DNA from: Sipunculus nudus
Lineage: Eukaryota; Annelida; Sipuncula; Golfingiida; Sipunculidae
DNA: 64,000 bases
Reading direction: 5' to 3'
NCBI GenBank assembly: GCA_026874595.1
Contig: CM049320.1
Span: forward strand, 54,091,070 to 54,155,069
The notes under the pieces are model-generated. The model ran no database searches, was not told where the DNA came from, and saw only the letters and a list, made by a program, of their open reading frames with translations. The translations under genes were made by a program, and so were the position numbers. Shown in pieces: positions 12,401 through 23,978 of the stretch (position 1 is its first letter; the number at the start of each line of letters is the position of its first letter).

Positions 12401-12933
12401 GAGATTATAATCTTAATAACTTTAATGAGGTACTTGCCTCATTTTCTAAAATTCCAAAACTGACGAACGCAGTTCAACTTCGAATGTTCCAATATAAAAT
12501 ATTAAGGAGAACATTGTATTTAAATAATAGATTGTTTAAAATCAAATTAGTTGAAAATCCATACTGTACATTCTGCAAAGAATTGGATGAAACATATGAG
12601 CACTTGTTCTGGTCATGCACATTTACCAAATTACTGTGGAGAGAATTCTCTTCATGGATGTTTTTGAAAAAGGTTTTACCTTATCGCCAAATGTTTGAAG
12701 GTCAATCCATAATTATAGGGGTATATACAGGATTAATTGGTAGTCTGATTTTATATGTTAAAAGATATATTTACATTAGCAGGTGTAAGAAGGTGAAACC
12801 ATCCTCGAAAGGGGCAGTAGTATATATTAGACAACTTATAGACATAGAGAAATATATTGCTAATAAGAATGATAAGCTAAACACACATATGGAAAAATGG
12901 GGAAAACTCTTGCCTGCTGAAAGTCTTACTTGA
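9459..12933 (+). pseudogene. Broken LINE ORF2: endonuclease, reverse transcriptase, zinc knuckle
   Basis: The N-terminus (LNARGLGNATKRREVFYWL, IFIQETHS, then NHGSNQARGVAILI, IYGPN, RILGGD) is an APE-type endonuclease. A long coiled middle (RARWFEQGEKSTKYFLNLEE) follows. Reverse transcriptase motifs appear as TRGVRQGCPLSPYLFILSAE and YADDT. The C-terminus has a zf-RVT-like knuckle (CTFCKELDETYEHLFWSC). Arrangement and motifs suit L1/Tx1-like non-LTR elements. It is dead: frameshifts near 9650 (T8) and 9955 (A8) and near 10,780, 10,870 and 11,770; a TAG at 11328-11330; and a deletion near 11,000 that removed the RT fingers. Opposite in strand to the host gene. Confidence 0.85.
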
Positions 12934-13230
12934 ATTAAACAAGTTCAAGTACAAAATAAAAAGTAAAGTGAGCAATAAAGACAGGTTTGAATATTTCAAT
13001 GGGAATAGGTTAATACACATTCTTGGCATTTTAATATATGAACTAAATATGGTATTTATTGGGCCACTATCTACTCATCAATGCTATATATTTGTTATCA
13101 CCTTAATATGAAATATAATAGAAGATCAGAAAAAACAAGAAGTGTGTCACCAAACTATATTATATGCATTGTATACAGACTGATCTTGTGAACCATTTTT
13201 CTGAATTGATGTATTGTTATGATTAATAAT

Positions 13231-13235
<5 letters not shown>

Positions 13236-13261
<26 letters not shown>
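13236..13261. repeat. (AT)n at LINE 3' end
   Basis: Short AT run marking the probable 3' boundary of the LINE. Confidence 0.85.
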
Positions 13262-13269
<8 letters not shown>

Positions 13270-14389
13270 ATGCACTTAAGTCGTTCCTTCTCAAGTTTCC
13301 CATACGATTTGAAAGAGCTGCCGTCACATTTTTTTTGTAATGTACCTATTATTGAAAAACTATTGAATGTATCGCTTCCAAACTCCTTTCGTAAATGACA
13401 TGTGTCTGTAAAAGTTTCAATCTTTTCAAGAGTTCCAAGAATTACCACGGCCTCTCCCAGAAATGATGTAAAGCAGATATTATGGCATTTTTTTCATCCT
13501 TGTGTCTGTGCTCGGTATAGATAAGGAGAAAATTCAAAATATGGTAAATCAGAAACCAATATGACCTTTAAAAATAGTAAAGTTCACAGAACCATGATCA
13601 AATTGATTACACCTTAGTAGGGTAAATCCTGTGTAAATACCAATCAAATTGAAAGAATGAATTGACAGAATAACAGTAATAATAATAATGATAAGAAGAA
13701 GAATGCCAAAAAAAAAAAGAAATATCTTCAAATATGGATACGTTGATATAACCAGCCTTCTTGTAACTGTTGTGGGATGTCCACCTTTTCCTCCCGGTAA
13801 CCCTAACCCTCCCCACCCTCCCTCACCAAATCGTCCACTGATCTTTTATCTTAACACTTTAGGAAAGACTGTATTTTGTATAACAAATTACATTAGGAAG
13901 TTCTTTCTTTTGCTTTTATATGTTTGAAAATGTTGACTTCACACTTCGTAATTTGCAAATTACTCCAGAAGTATTAAAGATATCGTTACCAGTCATACCA
14001 TTGCACTCTTTGTTGTAAATGGCAGATGTTTAGAAAAAAAATCAACTTTCCAGGCTATATGGTTTATCTGGAGACGGAAAAGTTTGGTCAATTATATCAC
14101 ATGGTTCCGTGTGAGTGAGTTCCAATTTGTACCGCAAGCAATGTTCGAAACCAGATACGATGGTAGGTTTTTCATCCGTTTGTCAGTATCCCGTAAAAAT
14201 TACCATTAAATATTTGCACTTTTAATCCCTGTGAGCTTGAAAAAAAGTCAAGGTATTTAAAACTGGGTCTTATTATTTGGAACATAGGAAGGTATATTCT
14301 GTGTGAGTATAATTGAAATTTGATAAAAAAATACAGACTAATAATAGGTTACTGCTTGTTGCATTTGGCTTCAAATTTCTTATTTAGAT
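13262..14389. other. Intronic sequence without supported gene
   Basis: Some open frames exist on the minus strand next to the LINE tail (13263-13448), without splice sites or homology that I recognise. A C-rich patch (cctcccggtaaccctaaccc) lies near 13,790. Confidence 0.4.
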
Positions 14390-15360
14390 ATGCATTAACA
14401 TGTATACAAGCTTGAAAAATGAATCAACAGTGCTTACAGGAAGAAGATGTGCTATAATCAAAGTTGGGCAAAATTTAGGGTTCTTATTTTTGGTTTATGC
14501 TAACAACGTAGAAAAAAAATAAAATTTTGATCTATTTCTTCTAAACAAAACAAAGTTCAATATACTTTTATGCTAGAGATAACGCTCTAGCTTAAAAAAT
14601 AATATTGTTAAATGAGTAATTACATTTCCTGAATTTAAAAAAAATGCGTTTGGGTGCAGAGTTTCAAGAATTAAGCAAAACTTACCTAATTTTTATTATG
14701 TTCACAGGAAATATATAGAGAAATATAAGAAGTATTTTCAGTATCGGATCACTGGTCTTGATATTATGCGGTCACCAAGTGTTATAAATTGGTTTCTAAT
14801 GGAAAATATATGTATTTCCTTAATATATCAAAGGAACGAGGTCATAGTGACCCAATTTGGATTCGAAGGTCTGACGGGTTAAGAGGTGTTTTATTTGAAG
14901 GCGTGTGCAAGGCGACCTGAAGGACGGACAAAGAACCATATCTTAAGCTCAGATGACTTATAGTCAGTTGTTCTAAAAATATGATAATATGTTACTCATT
15001 CGCAAAGCGGAGGTAGAAAAAGTAGAAAACATTGATCTATCGATTAAAAAAACAAAGCAGCAGTGTTACCTTCCTTTAGGACTTTGAATAAACCTTTAAT
15101 CCCAATATTGAAGCCTAGCAGACAATCCGATTTTATTTTCTTTTGCAAATAGTCCTTCAGTTTTTAGGTTCATATCAACGCCTTAGAAGTAAGCAGTATC
15201 CTGGTGAATTTGTTAAGATTGGCGCATGTACTTGTTTAAAATGTGTAGGTAATTAAAATTTATTATCTCAAGAAAAATTTCAGCTAAATAATTAAGACAT
15301 TTTTTATGGACAATGTTAGAAAATGGGAAATTATAGAAATCCGCATAATTCATGTGTTAA
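14390..15360. repeat. Dispersed duplicated block, copy 1
   Basis: It shares a run of diverged blocks, in the same order, with 39,960-40,610: 'ggaacgaggtcatagtgaccc/ggaacgaattcgtagtgaccc', 'atattatgc.gt..tcaagt', 'gtagaaaacattgat.tat', 'ggactttgaa.aaa.cc.tt'. No coding capacity is seen. Confidence 0.5.
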
Positions 15361-15382
15361 GTGTCATCCCTCAAATACTCAC

Positions 15383-15412
15383 CTGGACATGTTGGACTTT
15401 CAGTTGTTGACC
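15383..15412 (-). CDS. PT exon, 30 nt (STTESPTCP)
   Basis: Acceptor tttctttacaaag, donor GTGAGT. Phase 1 at both ends, encoding STTESPTCP. It is the last PT exon before the vWD domain. Its 5' half was copied into each 3-kb array unit as a decayed exon. Confidence 0.65.
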
Positions 15413-16083
15413 CTTTGTAAAGAAATGAGTCCGACATAAAATACTCTGTTTGAATATCAGTCAACAAGCATTAGGATTAATATCATTATCACTATGTATT
15501 TTCCGTTCCATAAGGTATTGGATTTTATAGAAAGAGACTGGGTAAAGCGAATTACATGTTTTATCATTATCATAACGTTGTAAGTATTATTGGAAACAAT
15601 AAACGTTCAAAAATGTAATAAAATAATAATGAGTTAACTTTCCCATAAATATTATTGTTGTTGTATTTCACACCAAAAGAATCTTTATATTTCATAATCC
15701 ATTCTATGAAAGCAATAAACAAAGAGTCAATAAACTGTAACTGTATAAAGTAATTCTATACATGAAAAATTACGATATATATATATATTAATATCATTAT
15801 CACTATGTATTTTCCGTTCCATAAGGTATTGGATTTTATAGAAAGAGACTGGGTAAAGCGAATTACATGTTTTATCATTATCATAACGTTGTAAGTATTA
15901 TTGGAAACAATAAACGTTCAAAAATGTAATAAAATAATAATGAGTTAACTTTCCCATAAATATTATTGTTGTTGTATTTCACACCAAAAGAATCTTTATA
16001 TTTCATAATCCATTCTATGAAAGCAATAAACAAAGAGTCAATAAACTGTAACTGTATAAAGTAATTCTATACATGAAAAATTA

Positions 16084-16086
<3 letters not shown>

Positions 16087-16126
<40 letters not shown>
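16087..16126. repeat. (AT)n microsatellite
   Basis: AT run at the end of 311-bp repeat copy 2. Confidence 0.9.
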
Positions 16127-16127
<1 letters not shown>

Positions 16128-16347
16128 CTTGAGATAATAAATTATCATAATGTTGTAAGTATTATTGGAAACAATAAACGTTCAAAAATGTAATAAAATA
16201 ATAATGAGTTAACTTTCCCATAAATATTATTGTTGTTGTATTTCACACCAAAAGAATCTTTATATTTCATAATCCATTCTATGAAAGCAATAAACAAAGA
16301 GTCAATAAACTGTAACTGTATAAAGTAATTCTATACATGAAAAATTA

Positions 16348-16349
<2 letters not shown>

Positions 16350-16402
<53 letters not shown>
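16350..16402. repeat. (AT)n microsatellite
   Basis: AT run at the end of copy 3 and at the tail of the adjacent minus-oriented Penelope-like fragment. Confidence 0.9.
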
Positions 16403-16408
<6 letters not shown>

Positions 16409-16592
16409 AGTGTTACCCTCCGATGTAAAGTGCTCTTTGGCCTACAGACTAGGCCAGAGCGGTATAACTCTGAAGAAAAACAACAAAATTAATTCACAAC
16501 AATCTGTTTTACGGGATGCGACCCGATCATCAGGTGAATGTGGTTAGAATCTAATTTCTAACCACATTCACATAATTTCTAACCACATTCAG
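16403..16592 (-). mobile_element. Penelope-like terminal fragment with hammerhead-like core, copy 1
   Basis: On the minus strand a hammerhead-like core reads CTGATGA (16533-16527), then a CGGG/CCCG stem around TCGCAT, then AAAA where GAAA is expected. About 100 bp and an (AT)n tail follow. A 16-bp perfect inverted repeat (16534-16549 with 16556-16571, gtgaatgtggttagaa) abuts the core, and a third arm copy starts at 16577. This is the layout of Penelope-like terminal repeats; the family call is inference. A second copy lies at 19,560-19,750. Confidence 0.45.
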
Positions 16593-17579
16593 TTGTTGAC
16601 CCTTTGTAAAGAAATGAGTCCGATATAAAATGGTCTGTTTGAATATCAGCCAAAAAGTATACGGTTTAATATCATGATCTGTATGTATTTCCCGTTTAAT
16701 AAACCATTGGATATTGTAGAAAGAGACTGTGTTCAAGCTAATTAAATGTTTTAATATTATAATTGTGCTGGTATTCTTGGAAACAATAAGCGTTCCTAAA
16801 AGTTATATAATTATGAGTCAACTTGATCATAAAAAAATTTTTTATTAATAATCAAAAATTTATATTGATCATTGAATGAAACTATTTCACTGGCAAGGTT
16901 ACGTCTATTCATAAGAAATTGTGAGCGTATCATTGTGTGCTTGCGTAAAATGTGTAAGCAAATAACATTAATGATCTCAAGGAAAATCTCAGCCAAACCT
17001 TTAAAAGAAAATGGTTTTTTTTTTCAAATAAAGAATATTAAAAAAATTGAAAATTATTTATGTCCACATTATTCATGTGTTAACTTTCATTAATTTAGTA
17101 CTCAAATGGCAGCGGACATAATTTGTCCGACATTAAATAGTTCACCTATCCGCTGGAGTATATTTTAAAAAGCTGTGACGCTTATTCGAACATGGACGGA
17201 AAAATGAGACACGAAATGATTTAAGATTAGTTTGCAAAGTTCTATAATAAGCTGAGGACCCTTCACCATTTGTTGTATATTTTTAAACAATAAAATTTGT
17301 TTTTTTTTTATCCATGATATAATAACATTATGCAAAAAAAGGTATTGAACAAAGAAACTATTGATATAAAGGATTAATCGCAGTTTTACTTTTTATAGCT
17401 ATATGGTAATTAATGGAAACCATTTAACTAGCAATTACAATCTATCCACAGAAATAAAAATTCCAGAAAAAAAAATCAAATACAATATGTTGTTTTCCTT
17501 TAAATGTACATTATCGGCATACGGGAAATTATAAATATTCCCATTATTCTGTGTTAATCATCATCCATTAAGTACTCAC

Positions 17580-17663
17580 AAATCGGCGGCGTAGTAATGT
17601 CTGTAACTGTACTTGTATAACTTGCTGTAGTATTGGCGTCTACACTTGTATTCATTATGGTCA
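17580..17663 (-). CDS. PT exon, 84 nt, array unit 1
   Basis: Acceptor ttttacag, donor GTGAGT, phase 1/1. It encodes 27 residues, TTMNTSVDANTTASY through TPPI, which are Thr/Ser/Asn-rich with N-glycosylation sequons. Compared with units 2 and 3 it has V for T and S for N substitutions. Confidence 0.7.
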
Positions 17664-17890
17664 CTGTAAAACAAATGTGTCCGACATTTAATATGCTGTC
17701 TATATCACCCAACATGCATCAGGTTTAAAAGTATATATATTCCTACTTTATGTTGACAAGATTTTTATGCCTTAGTATTTGTTAAGTATCTTCCACCTTA
17801 CGGAACTTATTTAATTTTTAATGCCGTTTGGTATTTCGAATTTAAAAGGAAACATTAAAAAGTGTTAAGACAATCACATTGGTCTCAATG

Positions 17891-18000
17891 GACTTTACCA
17901 GGGCTGTACCAGCCGTATGGAATACACTTCCGGAGCACATGAGACGTTGTTAATACAATGAAAGTCATATAAAACACATTTATTCAGAACTACTATCACA
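17891..18000 (+). pseudogene. CR1-like LINE C-terminal fossil, array unit 1
   Basis: The plus strand reads FTRAVPAVWNTLPEHMRR, then degenerate HIK-H sequence. This resembles the 'raAPrlWNsLPe.lR...FK..LKThLF' tail at the C-terminus of many CR1/jockey-type LINE proteins. No reverse transcriptase remains. Confidence 0.55.
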
Positions 18001-18194
18001 TGAATTATATACAACAATCTCATTGAATGTTATTTTTATTATTTTAAATATAATTTACTTTAAGTCTCTTCAGTCTTCCTTTTAATCAGGTAAGGATCTT
18101 ATTATATTCTGTTTTAATTTAAGAATATCATTTTTAGGATCTTTATAACACATTCGCGGCCAAGCTAAATATTCTCTGAGTGCAACGCCCTGCA

Positions 18195-18196
<2 letters not shown>

Positions 18197-18256
<60 letters not shown>
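18197..18256. repeat. (GA)n microsatellite
   Basis: Long GA run; the same position is shorter in unit 2 (about 21,424-21,462) and unit 3 (about 24,285-24,315). Confidence 0.95.
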
Positions 18257-18261
<5 letters not shown>

Positions 18262-19490
18262 TAGAGAGGGGGGAGGGGAAACGTTTACACCAGGCCCGGC
18301 AAAGTCAAGGGGCTCACGCAATAGCGGCTCCTGTACACGGCCCGATCGATCGTTGATATATTAGTGAAAATAATAGGTGGAGATTTAAAAAACGTCACGG
18401 TAGTAATCATGTATGATTATCAAACTATTTCACTTTCTTGATTTTTATGGAACATGATAGGGTTTGTGTCCCATTCTACTTTGTGGTTGCTATAAACATT
18501 CTACTTGCACGTGTGGAAATAAGACACAGGGGTTATGAAGTTGCTCGATTGAATACCGCGCAAGTCCGATTCCACCATCTGTCTTTTTATTTTTCCTTCA
18601 TTTTATAAACTGGTATTTTTACTGCAAAAAAAATTTGTTTTTACTTTCATTACGAACATCCTGATTGTATTGTACCAATCAAAATTGTATTATCTTATAT
18701 TACACACAGTGATAGAGCTTTTTAGATACTGAGGTGGTAGCATGATGCAATGGACTTCGTCATTATCACCGTCAAACTAAGTCGGGAAATGTACTAAAAC
18801 TGCGTGTGATCAAAGTGTAACTTAATATGATCAACACTACGGTTTATTGTAAAATACTATATAAAGATTTGCCTGAAAGTCATAAGTCGGGTTTGCCTTT
18901 GCTGAATTCTAAAGTGCGGTTGGGAATGCCGGTATAGGGCTAACATGTTCCGCAAGTGATCGTCCGAGATTGCTTTCAGAATTTATCAATTTACATGCAC
19001 TTGTTGGCGAAGGTACTTATACATGTTTATTGCTATCTTTAAATATATAAGATACGTGAAATAACTCCAAATAAGCCAAACCAATAATTTGAATCCGCGT
19101 TCTGATTACCCTGCCTATCTGTGTGTCGGTTATTTTGGACGCGACCTTTAGTTGATTGCGCATGAGGCAGTCCTCACGGGGTAATAAGCCTGGAGGACCT
19201 CATGCTTCGCCATCTCGTGTTCACATCTAAAGTGTGATGTGTCACAACTTGGTCTCACAAGCGGGTTTGCCGAAAGTTAGTGGCCAAAATACGCCCAAAT
19301 ATAAAACTAGACACATTTTTTTACGGTCCTCGGTGTTGTTTAATTTTAAGGAATACTCCTTCATGAAATCAATTTTACACAATTTTGTATTTTACACCAA
19401 AAATATCTATAATTTCATAATCCATTCTATAAAAGCATTAAACAAAGAGTCAATAAACTTGGAAAGTATTTCTATACATGAAAATTTACG

Positions 19491-19492
<2 letters not shown>

Positions 19493-19562
<70 letters not shown>
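19493..19562. repeat. (AT)n microsatellite
   Basis: Interrupted AT run between unit 1 and the second Penelope-like fragment. Confidence 0.9.
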
Positions 19563-19563
<1 letters not shown>

Positions 19564-19750
19564 TATATATAGAAAGTAGTGTTACCCTCCGATGTAAAGT
19601 GCTCTTTGGCCTACAGAGCTGTAAAACTCTTAAGTAAAACAACAAAATTAATTCACAACAATCTGTATTACGGGATGCGACCCGATCATCAGGTGAATGT
19701 GGTTAGAATCTAATTTCTAACCACATTCACATGATTTCTAACCACATTCA
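19563..19750 (-). mobile_element. Penelope-like terminal fragment with hammerhead-like core, copy 2
   Basis: Duplicate of 16,403-16,592. CTGATGA at 19692-19686, the same CGGG/CCCG stem, then TAAT in place of GAAA. The same hairpin arms are at 19,693-19,730. Confidence 0.45.
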
Positions 19751-20263
19751 GTTGTTGACCTTTTGTAAAGAAATGAGTTCGATATAAAAAGGTCTGTTTG
19801 AATATCAGCCAAAAAGTATCAGGTTTAATATCATGATCTGTATGTCTTTCCCGTTTAATAAACCATCGGATATTGTAGAAAGAGACTGTGTTCAAGCTAG
19901 TTAAATGTTTTAATAATATGATGGTGCTGGTATTCTTGGAAACAATAAGGGTTCCTAAAAATTATATAATTATAAGTCAACTTGATCATTAAAAAATCTT
20001 TTATTAATAATCAAAAATTTATATTGATCATTGAATGAAACTATTTCACTGTCAAGGATAGGTCTATTCATAAGAAATTGTGAGCGTATCATTGTGTGCT
20101 TGCGTAAAATTTGTAAGCAAATAACATTAATGATCTCAAGGAAAATCTCAGCCAAACCTTTCAAAGAAAATGTTTTTTTTTTTTAAATGAAGTATATTAA
20201 GAAATTGAAAATTATTTATGTCCACATTATTCATGTGTTAACTTTCATAAATTTAGTACTCAC

Positions 20264-20275
20264 CTGGCTGCGGAC
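20264..20275 (-). CDS. Putative 12-nt micro-exon, unit 2
   Basis: Acceptor 'caaattag' and donor GTGAGT leave only GTCCGCAGCCAG, phase 1/1, adding PQP. It is the 3' end of the 36-nt PT exon type, whose 5' part and original acceptor were deleted. Splice sites and frame survive, but use of so small an exon is uncertain. Confidence 0.3.
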
Positions 20276-20808
20276 CTAATTTGTCCGACATAAAATAGTT
20301 TACATATCCGCTACCAAGAATTAGATTTTAATATTTGTGATGAGTATGTATTTCCATTTTTAATTTCACAAGATTTTATGCCTCAGCTTTGTGGAGTATA
20401 TTTTAAAAAGCTGTGACGCTTATTCGAACATGGACGGAAAAATGAGACACGAAATGATTTAAGATTAGTTTGCATAATTAGCTGAGGACCCTTCACCATT
20501 TGTTGTATATTTTTTTAACAATAAAATTTGTTTTTTTTTTATCCATGATATAATAACATTATGCCAAAAAGGTATTGAACCAAGAAATCATTGATATAAA
20601 GTATTAATGGCAATTTTACTTTTTATAGCTATATGGTAATTAATGGAAACCATTTAACTAGCAATGATAATCTATTCACAGAAATAAAAATTCCAGAAAA
20701 AAAATCAAATACAATATGTTGTTTTCCTTTAGATGTACATTATCAGCATACGGGAAATTATAAATATTCCCATTATTCTGTGTTAATCATCATCCATTAA
20801 GTACTCAC

Positions 20809-20892
20809 ATATCGGTGGCGTAGTAATGTCTGTAACTGTACTTGTATAATTTGCTGTAGTGTTGGCATCTGTACTTGTATTCATTGTGGTCA
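20809..20892 (-). CDS. PT exon, 84 nt, array unit 2
   Basis: Acceptor ttttacag, donor GTGAGT, phase 1/1. Encodes TTMNTSTDANTTANY through VTDITTPPI. By eye its protein sequence equals that of the unit 3 copy. Confidence 0.7.
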
Positions 20893-21120
20893 CTGTAAAA
20901 CAAATGTGTCCGACATTTAATATGCTGTCTATATCAGCCAACATGCATCAGGTTTAAAATAATATATATTTCCTACTTTATGTTGACAAGATTTTTATGC
21001 CTTAGTATTTGTTAAGTGTCTTACACCTAACGGAACTTGTTTAATTTTTAATGCCGTTTGGTATTTCGAATTTAAAAGAAAACATAAAAAAGTGTTAAAA
21101 CAATCACATTGGTGTCAATG

Positions 21121-21230
21121 GACTTCATTAGGGCTGTACCAGCCGTATGGAATACATTTCCGGAGCACATGAGACGTTAATACAATGAAAGTCACATAAA
21201 ATCACATTTATTCAGAACTACTATCACATG
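21121..21230 (+). pseudogene. CR1-like LINE C-terminal fossil, unit 2
   Basis: Reads FIRAVPAVWNTFPEHMRR; orthologous to the unit 1 fossil at the same distance (about 230 bp) from the 84-nt exon. Confidence 0.5.
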
Positions 21231-23116
21231 AATTATATACAACAATCTCATTGAATGTTATTTTTATCATTTTAAATATAATTTAGTTTAAGTCTCTTCA
21301 GTCTTCCTTTCAATCAGGTAAGGATCTTATTATATTCTGTTTTAATTTAGGAATATCATTTTTAGGATCTTTATAACACATTCGCGGCCAAGCTAAATAT
21401 TCTCTGGGTGCAACGCCCTGCAGCAGAGAGAAAGAGAGAGGGGATAGAGAGAGAGAGAGAGGAGGGGAAATGTTTACACCAGGCCCGGCAAAGTCAAGGG
21501 GCTCACGCAATAGCGGCTCCTGTACACGCCCCGATCGACCGTTGATATATTAGTGAAAATAATAGATGGAGATTTAAAAACCGTCACGGTAGTAATCATG
21601 TATGATTATCAAACTATTTCACTTTCTTGATTTTTATGGAACATGATAGGGTTCGTGTCCCATTCTACTTTGTGGTTGCTATAAGCATTCCACTTGCACG
21701 TGTGGAAATAAGACACAGGGGTTATGAAGTTGCTCGATTGAATACTGCGCAAGTCCGATTCCTCCATGTGCCTTTTTATTTTTCCTTCATTTTATAAACT
21801 GGTATTTTTACTGCAAAAAAAATTGTTTTTACTTTCATTACAAACGTCCTAATTGTATTTAACCAATCAAAATTGTTTTATCTTATATTACACACAGTGA
21901 TAGAGCTTTTTAGATACTGAGGTGGTAGCATGATGCAATGGACTTCGTCATTATCACCGTCAAACTAAGTCGGGAAATGTACTAAAACTGCGTGTGATCA
22001 AAGTGTAACCTAATATGATCAACACTACGGTTTATTGTATAATACTATATAAAGATTTGTCTGAAAGTCATAAGTCGGGTTTGCCTTTGCTGAATTCTAA
22101 AGTGCGGTTGGGAATGCCGGTATAGGGCTAACATGTTCCGCAAGTGATCGTCTGAGTTTTCTTTCAGAATTTATCAATTTACATACACTTGTTGGCGAAG
22201 GTACTTAAACATGTTTATTGCTATCTTTAAATGTATAAGATACGTGAAATAACTCCAAATAAGCCAAACCAATAATTTGAATCCGCGTTCTGATTACCCT
22301 GCCGATCTGTGTGTCAGTTATTTGGGACGCGCCCTTTAGTTGATTGCGCATGAGGCAATCCTCACGGTGTAATAAACCTGAAGGACCTCATGCTTCGCCA
22401 TCTCGTGTTCACACCTAAAGTGTGATCTGTCCCACCTTGGTCTCACAAGCGGGTTTGCCGAAAGTTAGTGGCCAAAATACGCCCAAATATAAAACTAGAC
22501 ACATTTTTTACGGTCCCCACTGTTGTTTAGTTCTAAGGAATACTCCTTCATGGAATCAATGTTACACAATTTTGTATTTTACATAATCTAATTATTTAAC
22601 CACATTCAGTTGTTGACCCTTTGTAAAGAAATGAGTCCTATATAAAATGGTCTGTTTGAATATCAGCCAAAAAGTATCAGGTTTAATATCATGATCTGTA
22701 TTTATTTCCTGTTTAATAAACCATTGGATATTGTAGAAAGAGACTATGTTCAAGCTAATTAAATGTTTTAATATTTTAATGGTGCTGGTATTCTTGGAAA
22801 CAATAAGCGTTCCTAAAAGTTATATAATTATGAGTCAACTTGATCATAAAAAAATCTTTTATTAATAATCCATAATTTATATTGATCATTGAATAAAACT
22901 ATTTCACTGGCAAGGATAGGTCTATTCATAAGAAATTGTGAGCGTATCATTGTGTGCTTGCGTTAAATGTGTAAGCAAATAACATTAATGATCTCAAGGA
23001 AAATCTCAGCCAAACCTTTCAAAGAAAATTTTTTTTTTAATGAAGAATATTAAGAAATTGAAAATTATTTATGTCCACATTATTCATGTGTTAACTTTCA
23101 TTAATTTAGTACTCAC

Positions 23117-23128
23117 CTGGCGGCGGAC
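23117..23128 (-). CDS. Putative 12-nt micro-exon, unit 3
   Basis: Acceptor 'caaattag', donor GTGAGT, GTCCGCCGCCAG, phase 1/1, adding PPP. Same origin as the unit 2 micro-exon. Confidence 0.3.
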
Positions 23129-23666
23129 CTAATTTGTCCGACATAAAATAGTTTACATATCCGCTACCAAGAATTAGATTTTAATATTTGTGATGAGTAT
23201 GTATTTCCATTTTTAATTTCACAAGATTTTATGCCTCAGCTTTGTGGAGTATATTTTAAAAAGCTGTGACGCTTATTCGAACATGGACGGAAAAATGAGA
23301 CACGAAATCATTTGAGATTAGTTTGCAAAGTTCTATAATTAGATGAGGACCCTTCACCATTTGTTGTATATTTTTTTAACAATAAAATTTGTTTTATTTA
23401 TCCATGATATAATAACATTATGCAAAAAAGGTATTGAACCAAGAAATTATTGATATAAAGGATTAATGACAATTTTACTTTTTATAGCTATATGGTAATT
23501 GATGGAAACCATTGAACTAGCAATGATAATATATTCACAGAAATAAAAATTCCAGAAAAATATCAAATACAATATGTTGTTTTCCTTTAAATGTACATTA
23601 TCGGCATACGGGAAATTATAAATATTCCCATTATTCTGTGTTAATCATCATCCATTAAGTACTCAC

Positions 23667-23750
23667 ATATCGGTGGCGTAGTAATGTCTGTAACTGTACT
23701 TGTATAATTTGCTGTAGTGTTGGCATCTGTACTTGTATTCATTGTGGTCA
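23667..23750 (-). CDS. PT exon, 84 nt, array unit 3
   Basis: Acceptor ttttacag, donor GTGAGT, phase 1/1. Protein TTMNTSTDANTTANY through TPPI. Confidence 0.7.
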
Positions 23751-23978
23751 CTGTAAAACAAATGTGTCCGACATTTAATATGCTGTCTATATCAGACAAC
23801 ATGCATCAGGTTTAAAATAATATATATTTCCTACTTTATGTTGACAAGATTTTTATGCCTTAGTATTTGTTAAGTGTCTTACACCTAACGGAACTTATTT
23901 AATTTTTAATGCCGTTTGGTATTTAGAATTTAAAAGAAAACATAAAAAAGTGTTAAGACAATCACATTGTTGTCAATG

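Larger units (their letters stand above)
8930..13261 (+). mobile_element. L1/Tx1-like LINE insertion in an intron
   Basis: The ORF2 relic is preceded by about 500 nt with no recognisable ORF1; 'gagagggcagcc' near 8942 may be 5'UTR. It is followed by about 300 nt of 3'UTR ending in an A/T-rich tail and (AT)n at 13236-13261. Exact ends and target duplications could not be defined. Confidence 0.6.
7898..15382 (-). other. Large intron carrying a LINE insertion
   Basis: This 7.5-kb intron separates the last PT exon from the vWD exon. It holds an (AT)n tract, a plus-oriented LINE (9459-13235) and a duplicated dispersed block at about 14390-15360. No minus-strand exon was found in it. Confidence 0.5.
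15477..16402. repeat. 311-bp tandem repeat, two full and one partial copy
   Basis: Copies start at about 15,477 and 15,788, with a 5'-truncated third from about 16,143. Each ends in '...aaaaattacg' followed by (AT)n. The first two look identical by eye apart from tract length. The blocks are intron sequence of the PT units (aaacaataaacgttc, ataatgagttaac). Confidence 0.85.
16583..19741. repeat. 3-kb tandem array, unit 1
   Basis: The unit starts at 'ccacattcagttgttgacc'. It holds a decayed STTE exon, a dead 12-nt exon (donor lost near 17,105), a live 84-nt PT exon, a CR1-like LINE fossil, a (GA)n tract and about 1 kb of unassigned sequence. It is longer than the other units by the (AT)n plus Penelope-like fragment at its end. 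Confidence 0.85.
19742..22599. repeat. 3-kb tandem array, unit 2
   Basis: Same content and order as unit 1, about 2.86 kb. Decayed STTE exon at the start, intact 12-nt exon at 20264, 84-nt exon at 20809, LINE fossil at about 21,121, shortened GA tract. Confidence 0.85.

Noticed and set aside
13263-13448. Minus-strand open frame next to the LINE tail (LGTLEKIETFTDTCHLRKEF).
   Set aside because: No ATG, no convincing splice pair and no known motif; coding-like residues alone are not enough.
18082-18321. Minus-strand ORF with a long SLSLSL repeat.
   Set aside because: It is a translation of the (GA)n microsatellite.
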